Source: Streptomyces sp. NBC_01197
Lineage (GTDB): Bacteria; Actinomycetota; Actinomycetes; Streptomycetales; Streptomycetaceae
Length of the DNA stretch: 64,000 bases
NCBI RefSeq assembly: GCF_036010505.1
Contig: NZ_CP108569.1
Location: 3,297,001-3,361,000 of the forward strand
Reading direction: 5' to 3'
Below are positions 1 to 9,635 of this stretch, one piece after another. Made by a program: the position numbers and the translations under genes. Numbering within the stretch: position 1 is the stretch's first letter; the number at the start of each line of letters is the position of its first letter. The notes under the pieces are model-generated. The model saw only the letters and a list, made by a program, of their open reading frames with translations. It made no database searches and was not told the origin of the DNA.

Positions 1-212
1 ACCGCCATCCAGTCCATCGTGACCGACGTGGACAGCGCACGGGCGAGGTCGGCCATCACCATCACGGCGCCCTTGAGAACACCGACGAGCAGCAGATCCT
101 TGCCCGCGTACTCCACGTCGATCTTCGCGGCCAGCTCCGCGAGCTTGGCGTCGATCTCTTCCTTGGTGATGAGCACCGACGCGAGGTCGGTGCCCATGTC
201 TTTCTCGTTCAC
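1..212 (-). CDS. hpt: Hypoxanthine phosphoribosyltransferase, N-terminal part (cut by window edge)
   Basis: Purine salvage enzyme that makes IMP or GMP from hypoxanthine or guanine and PRPP in the cytosol. The visible 70 or so residues (MGTDLASVLITKEEI, then VEYAGKDLLLVGVLKGAVMV) carry the type I PRTase N-terminal strand and the conserved LVGVLKGA loop; the PRPP-binding and catalytic loops lie beyond the window. A GTG at 212 gives a start reading VNEKDMGTDL; an in-frame ATG at 197 is a possible alternative. It follows tilS on the same strand after a 49-base gap, and tilS-hpt (then ftsH) is a common actinobacterial order, so the two are probably co-transcribed. Confidence 0.92.
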   Translation of the reverse strand, partial: MNEKDMGTDLASVLITKEEIDAKLAELAAKIDVEYAGKDLLLVGVLKGAVMVMADLARALSTSVTMDWMA

Positions 213-261
213 CCGGGCCACTTTCAGTTGCTTGTGCTTCGGCTTGCGGCGCAGCTCTGCG

Positions 262-1386
262 TCAGCCTTGCCGGATAACCAGTCTGCCACCCTGCCGCTG
301 AGCCTCGACGCGGCCGGGGAGGTTGATGGCACCCTGCCCGCGCCAGCCGGTGATCAGCCGGTCGATCTCCTCGATGTGGCGGGCGAAGAGGGAGCCGGCG
401 GGCGAGCCCGCGGCGATGGCCGAGCGGCGCAGCACCCGGCTGCGGACGGCGGGCGGCAGAGCGTAGAGCTTGGCGCACTCCAGCTGCCCGGCCTCGTCCC
501 TGGCCGCTTCCTCGGCGTTCGCGGCCCAGGCGTCCAGGGCGTCGGCGTCGTCGCGGGAGAGGCGCGCGGTACGGGCGAGCGCCTCCACGACCCCTTTGCC
601 GAGTGACTTCTCCAGGGCGGGCAGCCCTTCGTGGCGCAGCCGGGAGCGGGTGTACGAGGGGTCCGCGTTGTGCGGGTCGTCCCAGACCGGGAGGTGCTGG
701 ACGAGACAGGCCTTGCGGGCCGTCTGCCGGTCGAGCTGGAGGAAGGGCCTGCGGTACCGGCCGGCCGCCCCCGAGACGGCCGCCATACCGGACAGGGAGC
801 GGATGCCGGAGCCGCGGGCGAGGCCGAGGAGGACGGTCTCCGCCTGGTCGTCCCTGGTGTGGCCGAGGAGGACGGCCGCGGCGCCGTGGCGCTCCGCCAC
901 GGCGTCGAGCGCGGCGTACCGGGCGTCTCTTGCCGCGGCCTCGGGTCCGCCGGTCCGGCCGACGGTCACGGCGACGGAGTCCACGGGGTCGAGCCCGAGA
1001 GCGGTGAGCCGGGAGACGACTTCGGCGGCACGGGAGTCCGAGCCGTCCTGGAGGCCGTGGTCGATGGTGACACCGCCTGCGCGGATGTCGAGTTTGCCGG
1101 CCTCGAAGGCCAGGGCCGATGCGAGCGCCATGGAGTCGGCGCCACCGGAGCACGCGACCAGCACCAGTGGCCGGTGCCGCTCGGACGGGGCGCCTCCGGG
1201 GTGCGCACCGGGGGAGCGCGGGGCCGTCGGGTGTCCGGGCCGTTCGCCGCCGGCCGGGTGCCCGGCCGGGGTTCCGTCGGTGGCCGTCCGACCGTCGAGG
1301 TCGGTGGCCGTCTGTTCGTTGAGTACGTCGTGGAGTACGCGGCGGACCGCCAGGCGTATCGCTGCGACCGCAGGATGGGGACCCAT
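262..1386 (-). CDS. tilS: tRNA(Ile)-lysidine synthase
   Basis: Converts C34 of the CAU-anticodon tRNA-Ile to lysidine, using ATP and lysine, so that it reads AUA. The N-type ATP pyrophosphatase P-loop SGGADS lies near residues 80-85, followed by DHGLQDGS and [17 protein letters not shown], both typical of TilS. Length is 374 residues. The P-loop sits later than in E. coli because of a Pro/Gly/Thr-rich insert at about 25-70, which looks like lineage-specific low complexity. I chose the ATG at 1386 ([10 protein letters not shown]); the frame is open further upstream, but that extension is not TilS-like. It is the first gene of the tilS-hpt pair. Confidence 0.93.
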   Translation of the reverse strand: MGPHPAVAAIRLAVRRVLHDVLNEQTATDLDGRTATDGTPAGHPAGGERPGHPTAPRSPGAHPGGAPSERHRPLVLVACSGGADSMALASALAFEAGKLDIRAGGVTIDHGLQDGSDSRAAEVVSRLTALGLDPVDSVAVTVGRTGGPEAAARDARYAALDAVAERHGAAAVLLGHTRDDQAETVLLGLARGSGIRSLSGMAAVSGAAGRYRRPFLQLDRQTARKACLVQHLPVWDDPHNADPSYTRSRLRHEGLPALEKSLGKGVVEALARTARLSRDDADALDAWAANAEEAARDEAGQLECAKLYALPPAVRSRVLRRSAIAAGSPAGSLFARHIEEIDRLITGWRGQGAINLPGRVEAQRQGGRLVIRQG

Positions 1387-1558
1387 ATCCGGTGCCCTTC
1401 GGTGGAGTTGAGGGGGGATGCCTCGGAGGACGGCTGCGTCACACAGAGTGCATAGATGGTGACAGAACCAGGCCGATACCCGAGCATCGCACGCCAACTC
1501 CTCGCCGACGGTCCCTCGGATGGGTGATTACCGCGGCGTACTTCTGCCGTGGGCCGGG

Positions 1559-2692
1559 TCAGAGCGCCGTTTCGCCCTTACCGTGCACCCGCGTGATCCA
1601 GTCCGCCGGTTTGGCGATCTCCGCCTTGGTGGGCAGCGTGTTCGGCGAGGTCCAGACGCGGTTGAAGCCGTCCATGCCGACCGCCTCGACCACGGCCCGT
1701 ACGAAGCGTTCGCCGTCGCGGTACTGGCGGAGCTTGGCGTCCAGGCCGAGCAGTTTGCGAAGGGCCTGGTCGAGGCGGCCCGCGCCCTGTGCCCTGCGCT
1801 TCTGGAACTTCTCGCGGATCTCCTCGACCGACGGCACGACCTGCGGGCCCACGCCGTCCATCACGAAGTCCGCATGTCCTTCGAGGAGCGACATCACCGC
1901 GGTGAGCCGGCCCAGGATGTCCCGCTGGGCAGGGGTCTGGACCAGCTCGACCAGTGAGCTGCCGCCGTCGTCCTCGCCGGCCGGCCGGCCACCCGCGAAC
2001 GTCTGAGCGGCCTCGCGCAGCCGCTCCAGGACGGTCATCGGGTCGACCTCGGTCTCCGCGAGAAACGACTGGATTTCGCCCTCGAGGTGGTCGCGCAGCC
2101 AGGGCACACCGGTGAACTGGGTGCGGTGGGTCTCCTCGTGCAGGCAGACCCAGAGCCGGAAGTCGTGCGGGTCGACCTCCAGCTCGCGCTCCACATGGAC
2201 GATGTTCGGCGCGACCAGGAGCAGCCGGCCGCCGCCACCCGCCGCCGCGGGCAGGTCACGTCCCGCGGGGGCGAAGGTCTCGTACTGCCCGAGCACCCGC
2301 GAGGAGAGGAACGACAGCAGCATGCCCAGTTCGACGCCGGTGACCTTGCCGCCCACCGCGCCGAGCACGGCCCCGCCCGGCGAGTTGCCGCGCCGGTCCT
2401 GCATCTTCTCCAGCAGGGGCTTCAGGACTTCACGGAACCCGGCGACGTTGGCCTTGACCCACCCCGCCCGGTCCACCACGAGGACCGGGGTGTCCTCCAG
2501 GTCCGTGCCCTCGGGAATCATCCGGGTGAAGGCGCGGACGTGCTCCTCGGCGGACTTGGCGTGCCTGCGCAGCTCCGCCACCACTGCTCGGGCCTCGTCC
2601 CTGCTGACGTCAGGACCCTGCTTCGCGAAGCGGGTCGCAGTCGCCGTGGCGAGGTTCCAGTCGACCATCTCGGCACCACCGATGCGCGTCAT
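1559..2692 (-). CDS. Zinc-dependent metalloprotease-like protein (F420-biosynthesis-associated, DUF2342/zincin_2)
   Basis: A 377-residue soluble protein of the actinobacterial zincin_2 family, often labelled coenzyme F420 biosynthesis-associated. The motif HEETH at about 185-189, within WVCLHEETHRTQF, is a canonical HEXXH zinc site, so catalytic competence is plausible; the substrate is unknown. The start MTRIGGAEMVDWNLA fits the family. It reads toward tilS with a gap of about 170 bases and is upstream of it on the same strand, as in other Streptomyces, so it may share the transcript. The F420 link comes from phylogenetic co-occurrence and nothing in this sequence tests it. Confidence 0.85.
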   Translation of the reverse strand: MTRIGGAEMVDWNLATATATRFAKQGPDVSRDEARAVVAELRRHAKSAEEHVRAFTRMIPEGTDLEDTPVLVVDRAGWVKANVAGFREVLKPLLEKMQDRRGNSPGGAVLGAVGGKVTGVELGMLLSFLSSRVLGQYETFAPAGRDLPAAAGGGGRLLLVAPNIVHVERELEVDPHDFRLWVCLHEETHRTQFTGVPWLRDHLEGEIQSFLAETEVDPMTVLERLREAAQTFAGGRPAGEDDGGSSLVELVQTPAQRDILGRLTAVMSLLEGHADFVMDGVGPQVVPSVEEIREKFQKRRAQGAGRLDQALRKLLGLDAKLRQYRDGERFVRAVVEAVGMDGFNRVWTSPNTLPTKAEIAKPADWITRVHGKGETAL

Positions 2693-2786
2693 GCGTCAAC
2701 CGTACGTTCTCGGATCGGCGGACGGTGAGGTGTTGCACCGGCTGCTCACGGCTCGGGGAGCACTCCGGGACGGCTCCCGGAGGGCT

Positions 2787-4232
2787 TTACCCCGTACAGC
2801 CGCAGGCCGCCACGGCCGTGCCCAGGCGGTCGAGCGCCGACTGGGCCGCCGTCGGGGACGCGGTGTCCGACGCCATGAACGCGAAGGCCAGCAGCCTGCC
2901 CCGGGCGTCCACCACCGTCCCGGCCAGGGTGTTCACCCCGGTCAGCGTGCCGGTCTTGGCATGGATGAGACCGCCCGCGCCGGACGGGTCCGTGTAGCGC
3001 CCGTCGAGGGTGCCGGTGAATCCGGCGACCGGCAGTCCGGTCAGGATCGGGCGCAGTTCGGGGTGGGCCGGATCGCCCGCCCGGGCGAGGAGGGTGGCGA
3101 GCAGCTTCGGCGAGACCTTGTCCTGTCTGTTCAGCCCGGAGCCGTCGGCGAAGCGGGCCCCGGCCAGCGGCAGACCGAGCTTCTTCAGCCCGTCCCGGAC
3201 CGCCCGGCCGGCCCCAGCGAAGCTCGCGGGTTCGTGTGCGGCGAGCGCGGTCTGCCGGGCGACGGCCTCGGCGATGTCGTTGTCGCTGTTGGTGAGGGCC
3301 CGCTCGACCAGCGCCGAGAGCGGCGCCGAGTCCGTACGGGCCACTGTCTCCGCTCCCTTGGGGGACTTGCCGGGCGACGGCGCGCCCTGGCTGTGTACGG
3401 ACCGGTCGGCCAGCATCGAGGCGAACGTACGGGCGGTGTCGCCCGCCGGGTCGCCGGTGCGCGGGGCCGGTCCGTGGTCCCCCTCCTCCGGAGAGCCGGC
3501 CGAGCCGCCGGAGTCACCGGAGCCCCCCAGCCGCCCCTCGTCCGTCATGAGGGCGCTCACCGGCGCGAGGTTGTCGTTGGGGCCGATGGGGTGCAGCACG
3601 GGACCGGAGTAGAGCGAGGTGTCGTACGAGATGCGGACGGAGCTGACGCCCCGGTCGCGCAGCGCCTTGGCCGTCGCGTCGGCGAGTGCCCGCAGGCCGT
3701 CCCGGTCCAGGGTCGGATCGCCGCCGCCCCGGAGGGTCAGCCGCTTCCCGTCGGGGGTCGCGGTGACGGTGGTGGCGATGCGGTGGCCGGGGCCGAGCGC
3801 GGAGAGCCCGGCGGCCATCGTCGCGAGCTTCACCGTGGAGGCCGGGGTCATGGCCCGGTCCGCGTCCGATCCGTACAGCGTCCGGCCGGTGGCGGCGTCG
3901 ATCACCACGCCGCCCGCGGTGGGGCCGAGCGCCGGGTCGTCCATCAGGTGGCCGAGCGCCGTGCCGAGCCCCTTGCCGGTCGGTACGGCGCTGCTGCCGA
4001 GTGCGGCCAGCACGCCGGGCGCGCTGGGCGCGGGCGCCGGGCCGGCCCCGGGCGCGGGGCTCCCGTGATGTGCGCCACCTGTCCGGTCCCGGGCGGCGGC
4101 CCAGTCCCGCTCGGCCTTACGCTGACCTGAGTCCCAGGGTCCGGACGCCGCGATCAGCCCGGCCGCGAGTGCGAGACCGATCACGGCGGAGCCCGCCGAG
4201 AGTTGCCACGTCGTCACCTTCGGCACCGGCAC
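2787..4232 (-). CDS. dacB: D-alanyl-D-alanine carboxypeptidase/endopeptidase (class C PBP4 type)
   Basis: Peptidoglycan hydrolase that trims or cleaves stem-peptide cross-links outside the membrane. All three penicillin-binding motifs are visible: SxxK in ASTVKL, SxN in NSDNDIAEA, and KTG in HAKTGTLTG. An N-terminal hydrophobic segment ([12 protein letters not shown]) serves as signal or anchor, followed by a Pro/Ala/Gly-rich linker. About 480 residues is normal for actinobacterial PBP4-like enzymes; the large insert between SxxK and SxN includes a Gly/Ser/Glu-rich stretch. I use the GTG at 4232 (VPVPKVTTW), preceded by a purine-rich AAAGGGG; the frame stays open to 4277. It is divergent from ppa, with under 150 bases between them. 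Confidence 0.87.
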   Translation of the reverse strand: MPVPKVTTWQLSAGSAVIGLALAAGLIAASGPWDSGQRKAERDWAAARDRTGGAHHGSPAPGAGPAPAPSAPGVLAALGSSAVPTGKGLGTALGHLMDDPALGPTAGGVVIDAATGRTLYGSDADRAMTPASTVKLATMAAGLSALGPGHRIATTVTATPDGKRLTLRGGGDPTLDRDGLRALADATAKALRDRGVSSVRISYDTSLYSGPVLHPIGPNDNLAPVSALMTDEGRLGGSGDSGGSAGSPEEGDHGPAPRTGDPAGDTARTFASMLADRSVHSQGAPSPGKSPKGAETVARTDSAPLSALVERALTNSDNDIAEAVARQTALAAHEPASFAGAGRAVRDGLKKLGLPLAGARFADGSGLNRQDKVSPKLLATLLARAGDPAHPELRPILTGLPVAGFTGTLDGRYTDPSGAGGLIHAKTGTLTGVNTLAGTVVDARGRLLAFAFMASDTASPTAAQSALDRLGTAVAACGCTG

Positions 4233-4370
4233 CTCGGAGCAGCCCCTTTCGCGATCACACATCGTCGTGGGGGACACTTAACCACTGCGTTTGCCGTCCG
4301 CACGGCATCCGGCCGGTCCGGCAGGACGCAGCACCACCCGAAGTTCGTGTTGATCATGGAGGAGCCACCC

Positions 4371-4865
4371 GTGGAGTTCGACGTCACCATCGAGATTCCG
4401 AAGGGTTCGCGGAACAAGTACGAGGTGGACCACGAGACCGGCCGGATCCGTCTGGACCGTCGGCTCTTCACCTCGACCAGCTACCCCGCGGACTACGGAT
4501 TCGTCGAGAACACCCTCGGCGAGGACGGCGACCCGCTGGACGCCCTCGTCCTGCTGGACGAGCCGACCTTCCCCGGCTGTGTCATCAAGTGCCGCGCGAT
4601 CGGCATGTTCCGGATGACCGACGAGGCGGGCGGCGACGACAAGCTGCTCTGCGTCCCGGCCTCCGACCCCCGGGTGGAGCACCTGCGCGACATCCACCAT
4701 GTGTCGGAGTTCGACCGCCTGGAGATCCAGCACTTCTTCGAGGTCTACAAGGACCTGGAGCCCGGCAAGTCCGTCGAGGGCGCCGACTGGGTCGGCCGTG
4801 CCGACGCCGAGGCCGAGGTCGAGAACTCGTACAAGCGCCTCCAGGCGCAGGGCGGTTCGCACTGA
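4371..4865 (+). CDS. ppa: Inorganic pyrophosphatase
   Basis: Soluble family I Mg-dependent pyrophosphatase that removes PPi from biosynthetic reactions. The signature D-G-D-P-L-D (in [18 protein letters not shown]) and the N-terminal [13 protein letters not shown] are present. At 164 residues it matches actinobacterial Ppa. The start is the GTG at 4371 ([12 protein letters not shown]) because GGAGGAG lies 7 bases upstream. It is monocistronic in appearance, divergent from the DD-carboxypeptidase and followed by a hairpin at 4925-4963. Confidence 0.96.
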   Translation: MEFDVTIEIPKGSRNKYEVDHETGRIRLDRRLFTSTSYPADYGFVENTLGEDGDPLDALVLLDEPTFPGCVIKCRAIGMFRMTDEAGGDDKLLCVPASDPRVEHLRDIHHVSEFDRLEIQHFFEVYKDLEPGKSVEGADWVGRADAEAEVENSYKRLQAQGGSH

Positions 4866-4924
4866 GCCACAGCTGATGCGGTGCCGGTCGCACTGATGGC
4901 GGCCGGCCCGTGCCGAGACTGCTC

Positions 4925-4963
4925 CTGCGGGCGGTGCGTCCCTCCGGGGTGCACCGCCCGCAG
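4925..4963 (+). terminator. Stem-loop terminator after ppa
   Basis: A perfect 13-base inverted repeat (4925-4937 and 4951-4963, arms CTGCGGGCGGTGC / GCACCGCCCGCAG) with a 13-base loop, 60 bases past the ppa stop and before the exporter gene. There is no U-tract, as is usual for Streptomyces terminators. Confidence 0.7.
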
Positions 4964-5046
4964 TGCGTCCGGAGGCGGTGCAGGCGGTATCCGTGCGCAT
5001 ACTGGGCAGGCGCTGATCAGGTACGGAAGAGGTGGGAGCGGAGCGA

Positions 5047-6699
5047 GTGGCTGAGACCGACGGTCCCGAGGACCGCAAGCCGCAGTCGGACGAGGTGCGG
5101 AGCGCGTTCGTGCCGCCGACGGGCACGGGGGCCCCGGCCCCCGAGGACTCCTCCACCACATCGGAATTCGCCGTGCCGCCCGGGCTGGCCGCCGAGACGC
5201 CTTCCGAACCCGAGGGTTCCGCCTTCACTACGCCCGAGACGTACAGCGCCCAGAACTCGCCGGCCGCCTTCACCCCGGCCCATGGCTTCCCCATGATCAG
5301 GCTGGCCAAGGAGGCGCCGTGGCAGGACCGGATGCGCACGATGCTGCGGATGCCGGTCCACGAGCGGCCGACGGTGGAAGCGGCGCAGAAGCATGACGAG
5401 GAGTCGGGACCCGCCGTACCGCGTGTGCTCGACCTGACGCTGCGTATCGGCGAGCTGCTGCTCGCGGGCGGCGAGGGCGCCGAGGACGTCGAGGCGGCGA
5501 TGTTCGGCGTCACCCAGGCGTACGGGCTCGAACGCTGCGAGCCGACCGTCACGTTCACCCTGCTGTCGATCTCGCACCAGCCGTCGCTGGTGGACGACCC
5601 GGTGACCGCGAGCCGTACCGTACGCCGCCGCGGCACCGACTACACCCGTCTGGCGGCCGTCTACCACCTCATCGACGACATCACGTCCGAGGACGTCGAC
5701 GTCTCGCTGGAGGAGGCGTACCGCGGCCTCGCCGGGATCCGCCGTAACCGCCACCCTTATCCGGGCTGGGCGCTGACGACCGCCAACGGGCTGCTGGCCG
5801 GTGCGGCCTCGGTGCTCGTCGGCGGTGGCGCGCTGGTCTTCGTCGCGGCGATGGTGGGCGCGATGCTCGGCGACCGGCTGGCCTGGTTCCTCGCCGGGCG
5901 CGGGCTGCCGGAGTTCTACCAGTTCTCGGTGGCCGCGATGCCGCCGGCCGCGGTGGGGGTGGCTCTCACTCTCGCGAACGTGCCCGATCTGCGCGCCTCA
6001 GCGGTGATCACCGGTGGGCTCTTCGCCCTGCTGCCGGGACGTGCGCTCGTCGCCGGCGTCCAGGACGGTCTGACCGGTTACTACATCACCGCGTCCGCGC
6101 GGCTCCTCGAAGTCGTCTACTTCTTCATCTCGATCGTCATCGGCGTGCTGATCGTGATCTCGCTGGGGCTCCAGCTCGGCGCCAACCAGCTCAACGCGGA
6201 GGCGGCGCTGCTGGGCGTCAACAGGCCCGTCGTCCAGACCCTCGCCGCGATGCTGCTGACCTTCGCCTTCGCGATCCTGCTCCAGCAGGACCGCTCGACG
6301 GTGCTGATGGTGACGCTGAACGGCGGGGTGGCCTGGGTCGTCTACGGGGCGCTGCACTACCCGGGGGGTTTCTCGGCGGTGCCCTCCACCGCCATCGCGG
6401 CCGGACTCGTGGGGCTGTTCGGGCAGTTGTTCTCGCGCTACCGGTACGCGTCGGCGCTGCCGTACGTCACGGCGGCGATCGGGCCGCTGCTGCCCGGTTC
6501 CGCGACGTACTTCGGGATGCTGTTCATCGCGCACAGCGACGTGAACAGGGGGCTGGCCTCGCTTACCAAGGCGGCCGCCCTGGCGCTGGCCATCGCGGTC
6601 GGGGTGAACCTCGGCGGTGAGATCTCCCGGCTCTTCATGCGGGCGCCGGGCGTGGTCGGCGGCCAGCGCCGGGCGGCGAAGCGGACGCGCGGGTTCTGA
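5047..6699 (+). CDS. ThrE-type threonine/serine exporter (fused two-domain form)
   Basis: Inner-membrane efflux protein of the ThrE family. Residues 1-130 are polar and probably cytosolic. A DUF1212-like region follows (ARVLDLTLRIGELLLAGGEGAEDVEAAMFGV, given here only in part as LRIGELLLAGGEGAEDVE), then two sets of membrane helices from about residue 240 to 530, matching the DUF1212 plus DUF3815 fusion. Length is about 550. I use the GTG at 5047, which has GGAG about 9 bases upstream; the GTG at 5032 has its purine run too close. Amino-acid specificity cannot be read from sequence. It is convergent with the DedA gene. Confidence 0.85.
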   Translation: MAETDGPEDRKPQSDEVRSAFVPPTGTGAPAPEDSSTTSEFAVPPGLAAETPSEPEGSAFTTPETYSAQNSPAAFTPAHGFPMIRLAKEAPWQDRMRTMLRMPVHERPTVEAAQKHDEESGPAVPRVLDLTLRIGELLLAGGEGAEDVEAAMFGVTQAYGLERCEPTVTFTLLSISHQPSLVDDPVTASRTVRRRGTDYTRLAAVYHLIDDITSEDVDVSLEEAYRGLAGIRRNRHPYPGWALTTANGLLAGAASVLVGGGALVFVAAMVGAMLGDRLAWFLAGRGLPEFYQFSVAAMPPAAVGVALTLANVPDLRASAVITGGLFALLPGRALVAGVQDGLTGYYITASARLLEVVYFFISIVIGVLIVISLGLQLGANQLNAEAALLGVNRPVVQTLAAMLLTFAFAILLQQDRSTVLMVTLNGGVAWVVYGALHYPGGFSAVPSTAIAAGLVGLFGQLFSRYRYASALPYVTAAIGPLLPGSATYFGMLFIAHSDVNRGLASLTKAAALALAIAVGVNLGGEISRLFMRAPGVVGGQRRAAKRTRGF

Positions 6700-6785
6700 G
6701 CGGTCCCCAAGGGGTTTCAAGCGGATCCAAGCGGGTTCCGAGCTGTCCTGGTCCGGGCGAGAGGCCCTGATCCAGGCGGGAGGCC

Positions 6786-7484
6786 CTACCGCTTGGCGTG
6801 CCGGCGGCGCTGGGTGCCGGGGCCCTGGCCATCCGGTGCGTCGGCGCCCGTTGCGCTCTCCCGGCCGGCCTTTCCGCGCGAGCGCAGGTACTCGATCGCG
6901 ATCGGCACCACCGACACCAGCACGATCGCGACGAGGATCAGCTCGATGTGCTTGTTGACGAACGCGACCTTGCCGAGCCCCGCGCCGAGCAGGGTGACGC
7001 CCACGCCCCAGAGCGTGCCGCCGATGACGTTGAAGATCACGAACGAGCGGTAGTTCATCCGGCTCACGCCCGCGATGATCGGCGTGAACGTCCGCACGAT
7101 GGGCACGAAGCGGGCCAGCACCAGGGACTTCGGGCCGTACTTCTCGAAGAAGTCGTGCGCCTTCTCGACGTTCTCCTGCTTGAAGAGCTTGGAGTCGGGG
7201 CGCCGGAAGAGCGAGGGACCGACCTTGCGGCCGAACAGATAGCCCACCTGGTCGCCCGCGATGGCGGCGAGCGCCACCAGTACGCAGAGCAGCCAGAGCG
7301 GAGTACCGAGCTTGCCTGTGGTGACGAGCAGACCGCTGGTGAACAGCAGGGAGTCGCCCGGCAGGAAGAAGCCGATCAGCAGCCCGGACTCGGCGAAGAC
7401 GACCACCAGCAGGCCGGCCACCCCGAAGGTGCTGATCAGGTAGTCCGGATCCATCCAGCTCGGTCCGAGCGCGAGAGTAGTCAC
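6786..7484 (-). CDS. DedA family membrane protein
   Basis: A polytopic DedA/SNARE-associated protein, a family linked to undecaprenyl-phosphate or phospholipid recycling and envelope stability. Visible family motifs are FLPGDSLLFTSG near residue 40 and LARFVPIVRTFTPIIAG, the conserved R-F-P-R-T signature, near 120. It has about five hydrophobic segments and a basic, polar tail. I chose the GTG at 7484 (VTTLALGPSWMDPD), because AGGAG lies 10 bases upstream; an upstream extension to 7523 lacks an RBS. Length 232 is typical. Confidence 0.88.
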   Translation of the reverse strand: MTTLALGPSWMDPDYLISTFGVAGLLVVVFAESGLLIGFFLPGDSLLFTSGLLVTTGKLGTPLWLLCVLVALAAIAGDQVGYLFGRKVGPSLFRRPDSKLFKQENVEKAHDFFEKYGPKSLVLARFVPIVRTFTPIIAGVSRMNYRSFVIFNVIGGTLWGVGVTLLGAGLGKVAFVNKHIELILVAIVLVSVVPIAIEYLRSRGKAGRESATGADAPDGQGPGTQRRRHAKR

Positions 7485-7640
7485 GGGTTCCGGGCTCCTG
7501 GGGTCAGTCGGCATGGGCGCCATGCGGGTAATGGCTGGCCAAAGTTATCAACGCCCGCGTGGCGTTACTGGTTCCATCGCCTCGGCGCAGGTGCGATGTG
7601 CGGGTTTTCGGGCAAGGTGATCACCAGGAGGTGGTGCCGG

Positions 7641-8006
7641 ATGGGCATCGAGGATTACGGCGGCGGCCAGTCGCCCCAGGCCGACGTACTGGTCGTCACG
7701 ACCAACGACGTCCCCGGATACACGGTTCAGCAGGTGGTCGGCGAGGTGTTCGGGCTCACAGTCCGCTCCCGCCATCTGGGCAGCCAGATCGGCGCCGGTC
7801 TGAAGTCCATGATCGGCGGCGAGCTCAAGGGGCTGACGAAGACCCTGGTGGAGACCCGCAACCAGGCGATGGAGCGGCTGATCGAGCAGGCCCGTGCGCG
7901 GGGCGCCAACGGTGTGCTCGCGATGCGGTTCGACGTCACCGAGGCGGCCGACATCGGCACCGAGGTGTGCGCGTACGGCACGGCGGTCGTGATCGCCAAG
8001 CAGTGA
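7641..8006 (+). CDS. YbjQ/UPF0145 family heavy-metal-binding-like protein
   Basis: A 121-residue cytosolic protein with the YbjQ signature: VVTTNDVPGY near residue 20, VFGLTVRSRHLG near 40, then ARARGANGVLAMRFD and YGTAVVI. The family forms pentameric assemblies; its function is unsettled despite the metal-binding label. AGGAGGTG precedes the ATG at 7641. It lies between the divergent DedA gene and the same-strand glutamate decarboxylase, with 158 bases before the latter. Confidence 0.88.
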   Translation: MGIEDYGGGQSPQADVLVVTTNDVPGYTVQQVVGEVFGLTVRSRHLGSQIGAGLKSMIGGELKGLTKTLVETRNQAMERLIEQARARGANGVLAMRFDVTEAADIGTEVCAYGTAVVIAKQ

Positions 8007-8164
8007 CGGCGGCGCGGTACGGATACGGCCGCCCAGCCCCGTACCCGTACCGCCCCCCGCCTGCCCCGTCCTCGCACACCGGCACGGCCCGGCGAAGCAC
8101 CCGCACGTTTTGTCCGCACCGTCGCGACAGGAGAGCGCGGCTCAGAGGAAGGCGAACGCGAACC

Positions 8165-9586
8165 ATGCCACTGCACCGAGGCGCGAACGGGTCCGACGAC
8201 TCCGGGAAACCGCCCACCATCGCCGTCAACCCCTTCGTCGGCGACGCGAATCCCGTCGGCGGCATGGACACCGCCCCGCCCAAGCACCGGCTCCCCGACG
8301 GCCCGCTGCCGCCGATGAGCGCGTACCAGCTGGTCCATGACGAGCTGATGCTGGACGGCAACTCCCGGCTCAATCTGGCCACGTTCGTCACGACGTGGAT
8401 GGAGCCGCAGGCCGGGGTGCTCCTGGCGGAGTGCCGCGACAAGAACATGATCGACAAGGACGAGTACCCGCGCACCGCCGAGCTGGAGCGGCGCTGTGTC
8501 GCGATGCTCGCCGACCTGTGGAACGCGCCGGATCCCACCACCGCCGTCGGCTGCTCCACGACCGGTTCCAGCGAAGCGTGCATGCTCGCGGGCATGGCGT
8601 TCAAACGGCGCTGGGCGAAGCGGAACGCGGACCGCTATCCGGCCACGGCGCGGCCGAACCTCGTCATGGGTGTCAACGTCCAGGTCTGCTGGGAGAAGTT
8701 CTGCAACTTCTGGGAGGTCGAGGCGCGCCAGGTCCCCATGGAGGGCGACCGCTACCACCTCGACCCGCAGGCCGCCGCCGACCTCTGCGACGAGAACACC
8801 ATCGGGGTCGTGGGCGTGCTCGGCTCCACCTTCGACGGGTCGTACGAGCCGATCGCCGAGCTCTGCGCGGCGCTGGACGCCCTCCAGGAGCGCACCGGCC
8901 TGGACATCCCGGTCCATGTCGACGGGGCGTCGGGCGCGATGATCGCCCCCTTCCTCGACGAGGAGCTGGTCTGGGACTTCCGGCTGCCCCGTGTCGCGTC
9001 CATCAACACCTCGGGTCACAAGTACGGGCTGGTCTACCCGGGTGTCGGCTGGGCGCTGTGGCGCTCCCCCGAGGAGCTGCCCGAGGAACTGGTCTTCCGG
9101 GTCAACTACCTGGGCGGCGACATGCCGACCTTCGCCCTCAACTTCTCCCGGCCCGGCGCGCAGGTGGTGGCCCAGTACTACACGTTCCTGCGGCTGGGCA
9201 ATGAGGGGTACCGCGCCGTCCAGCAGGCAACACGCGACGTAGCGCAGGGGCTTGCCGGCCGGATCGAGGCGCTGGGCGACTTCCGGCTGCTGACCCGGGG
9301 CAATGAACTGCCGGTCTTCGCCTTCACGACGGCGGAGGACACCACGAGCTTCGACGTGTTCGACGTGTCACGGCGGCTGCGCGAGCGGGGGTGGCTGGTG
9401 CCCGCGTACACCTTCCCCGAGAACCGGCAGGATCTCTCGGTGCTGCGGGTGGTCTGCCGCAACGGGTTCTCCGAGGACCTGTCCGGTCTGCTGATGGACG
9501 ACCTCCAGTCGCTGCTGCCCGAACTCCGGCGCCAGTCGGGGCCGTTGGAGGGGAGCAAGGCGCAGGCCACCGGGTTCCACCACTAG
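8165..9586 (+). CDS. gad: Glutamate decarboxylase
   Basis: PLP-dependent group II decarboxylase converting glutamate to GABA with proton consumption. The Schiff-base lysine is K286 in NTSGHKYGLVYPG; HVDGASG (D253) binds the pyridine nitrogen, and GCSTTGSSEA at 129-138 contacts the PLP phosphate. The 473-residue length and the ELMLDGNSRLNLATFVTTWMEP region (given in part: DGNSRLNLATFVTTWMEP) fit bacterial GadB. No antiporter is adjacent, so an acid-resistance role is not supported here; GABA metabolism is as likely. The start is ATG 8165 with a purine-rich stretch upstream. Confidence 0.94.
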   Translation: MPLHRGANGSDDSGKPPTIAVNPFVGDANPVGGMDTAPPKHRLPDGPLPPMSAYQLVHDELMLDGNSRLNLATFVTTWMEPQAGVLLAECRDKNMIDKDEYPRTAELERRCVAMLADLWNAPDPTTAVGCSTTGSSEACMLAGMAFKRRWAKRNADRYPATARPNLVMGVNVQVCWEKFCNFWEVEARQVPMEGDRYHLDPQAAADLCDENTIGVVGVLGSTFDGSYEPIAELCAALDALQERTGLDIPVHVDGASGAMIAPFLDEELVWDFRLPRVASINTSGHKYGLVYPGVGWALWRSPEELPEELVFRVNYLGGDMPTFALNFSRPGAQVVAQYYTFLRLGNEGYRAVQQATRDVAQGLAGRIEALGDFRLLTRGNELPVFAFTTAEDTTSFDVFDVSRRLRERGWLVPAYTFPENRQDLSVLRVVCRNGFSEDLSGLLMDDLQSLLPELRRQSGPLEGSKAQATGFHH

Positions 9587-9591
9587 GAACC

Positions 9592-9613
9592 ACCAGGCCG
9601 GACAGGCCCTGGT
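9592..9613. terminator. Weak bidirectional stem-loop between convergent genes
   Basis: ACCAGGCC and GGCCCTGGT can pair with one bulged C in the 49-base gap between the glutamate decarboxylase stop and the PadR stop. The stem is short, so this is tentative. Confidence 0.35.
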
Positions 9614-9635
9614 ACGTATCGGCCGGCCGCACCCG

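Noticed and set aside
2112..4130. A 672-codon open frame on the plus strand opposite the zincin and DD-carboxypeptidase genes
   Set aside because: It is a high-GC antisense artefact: no start region, low complexity, no family motifs, and both minus-strand genes have clear catalytic motifs.
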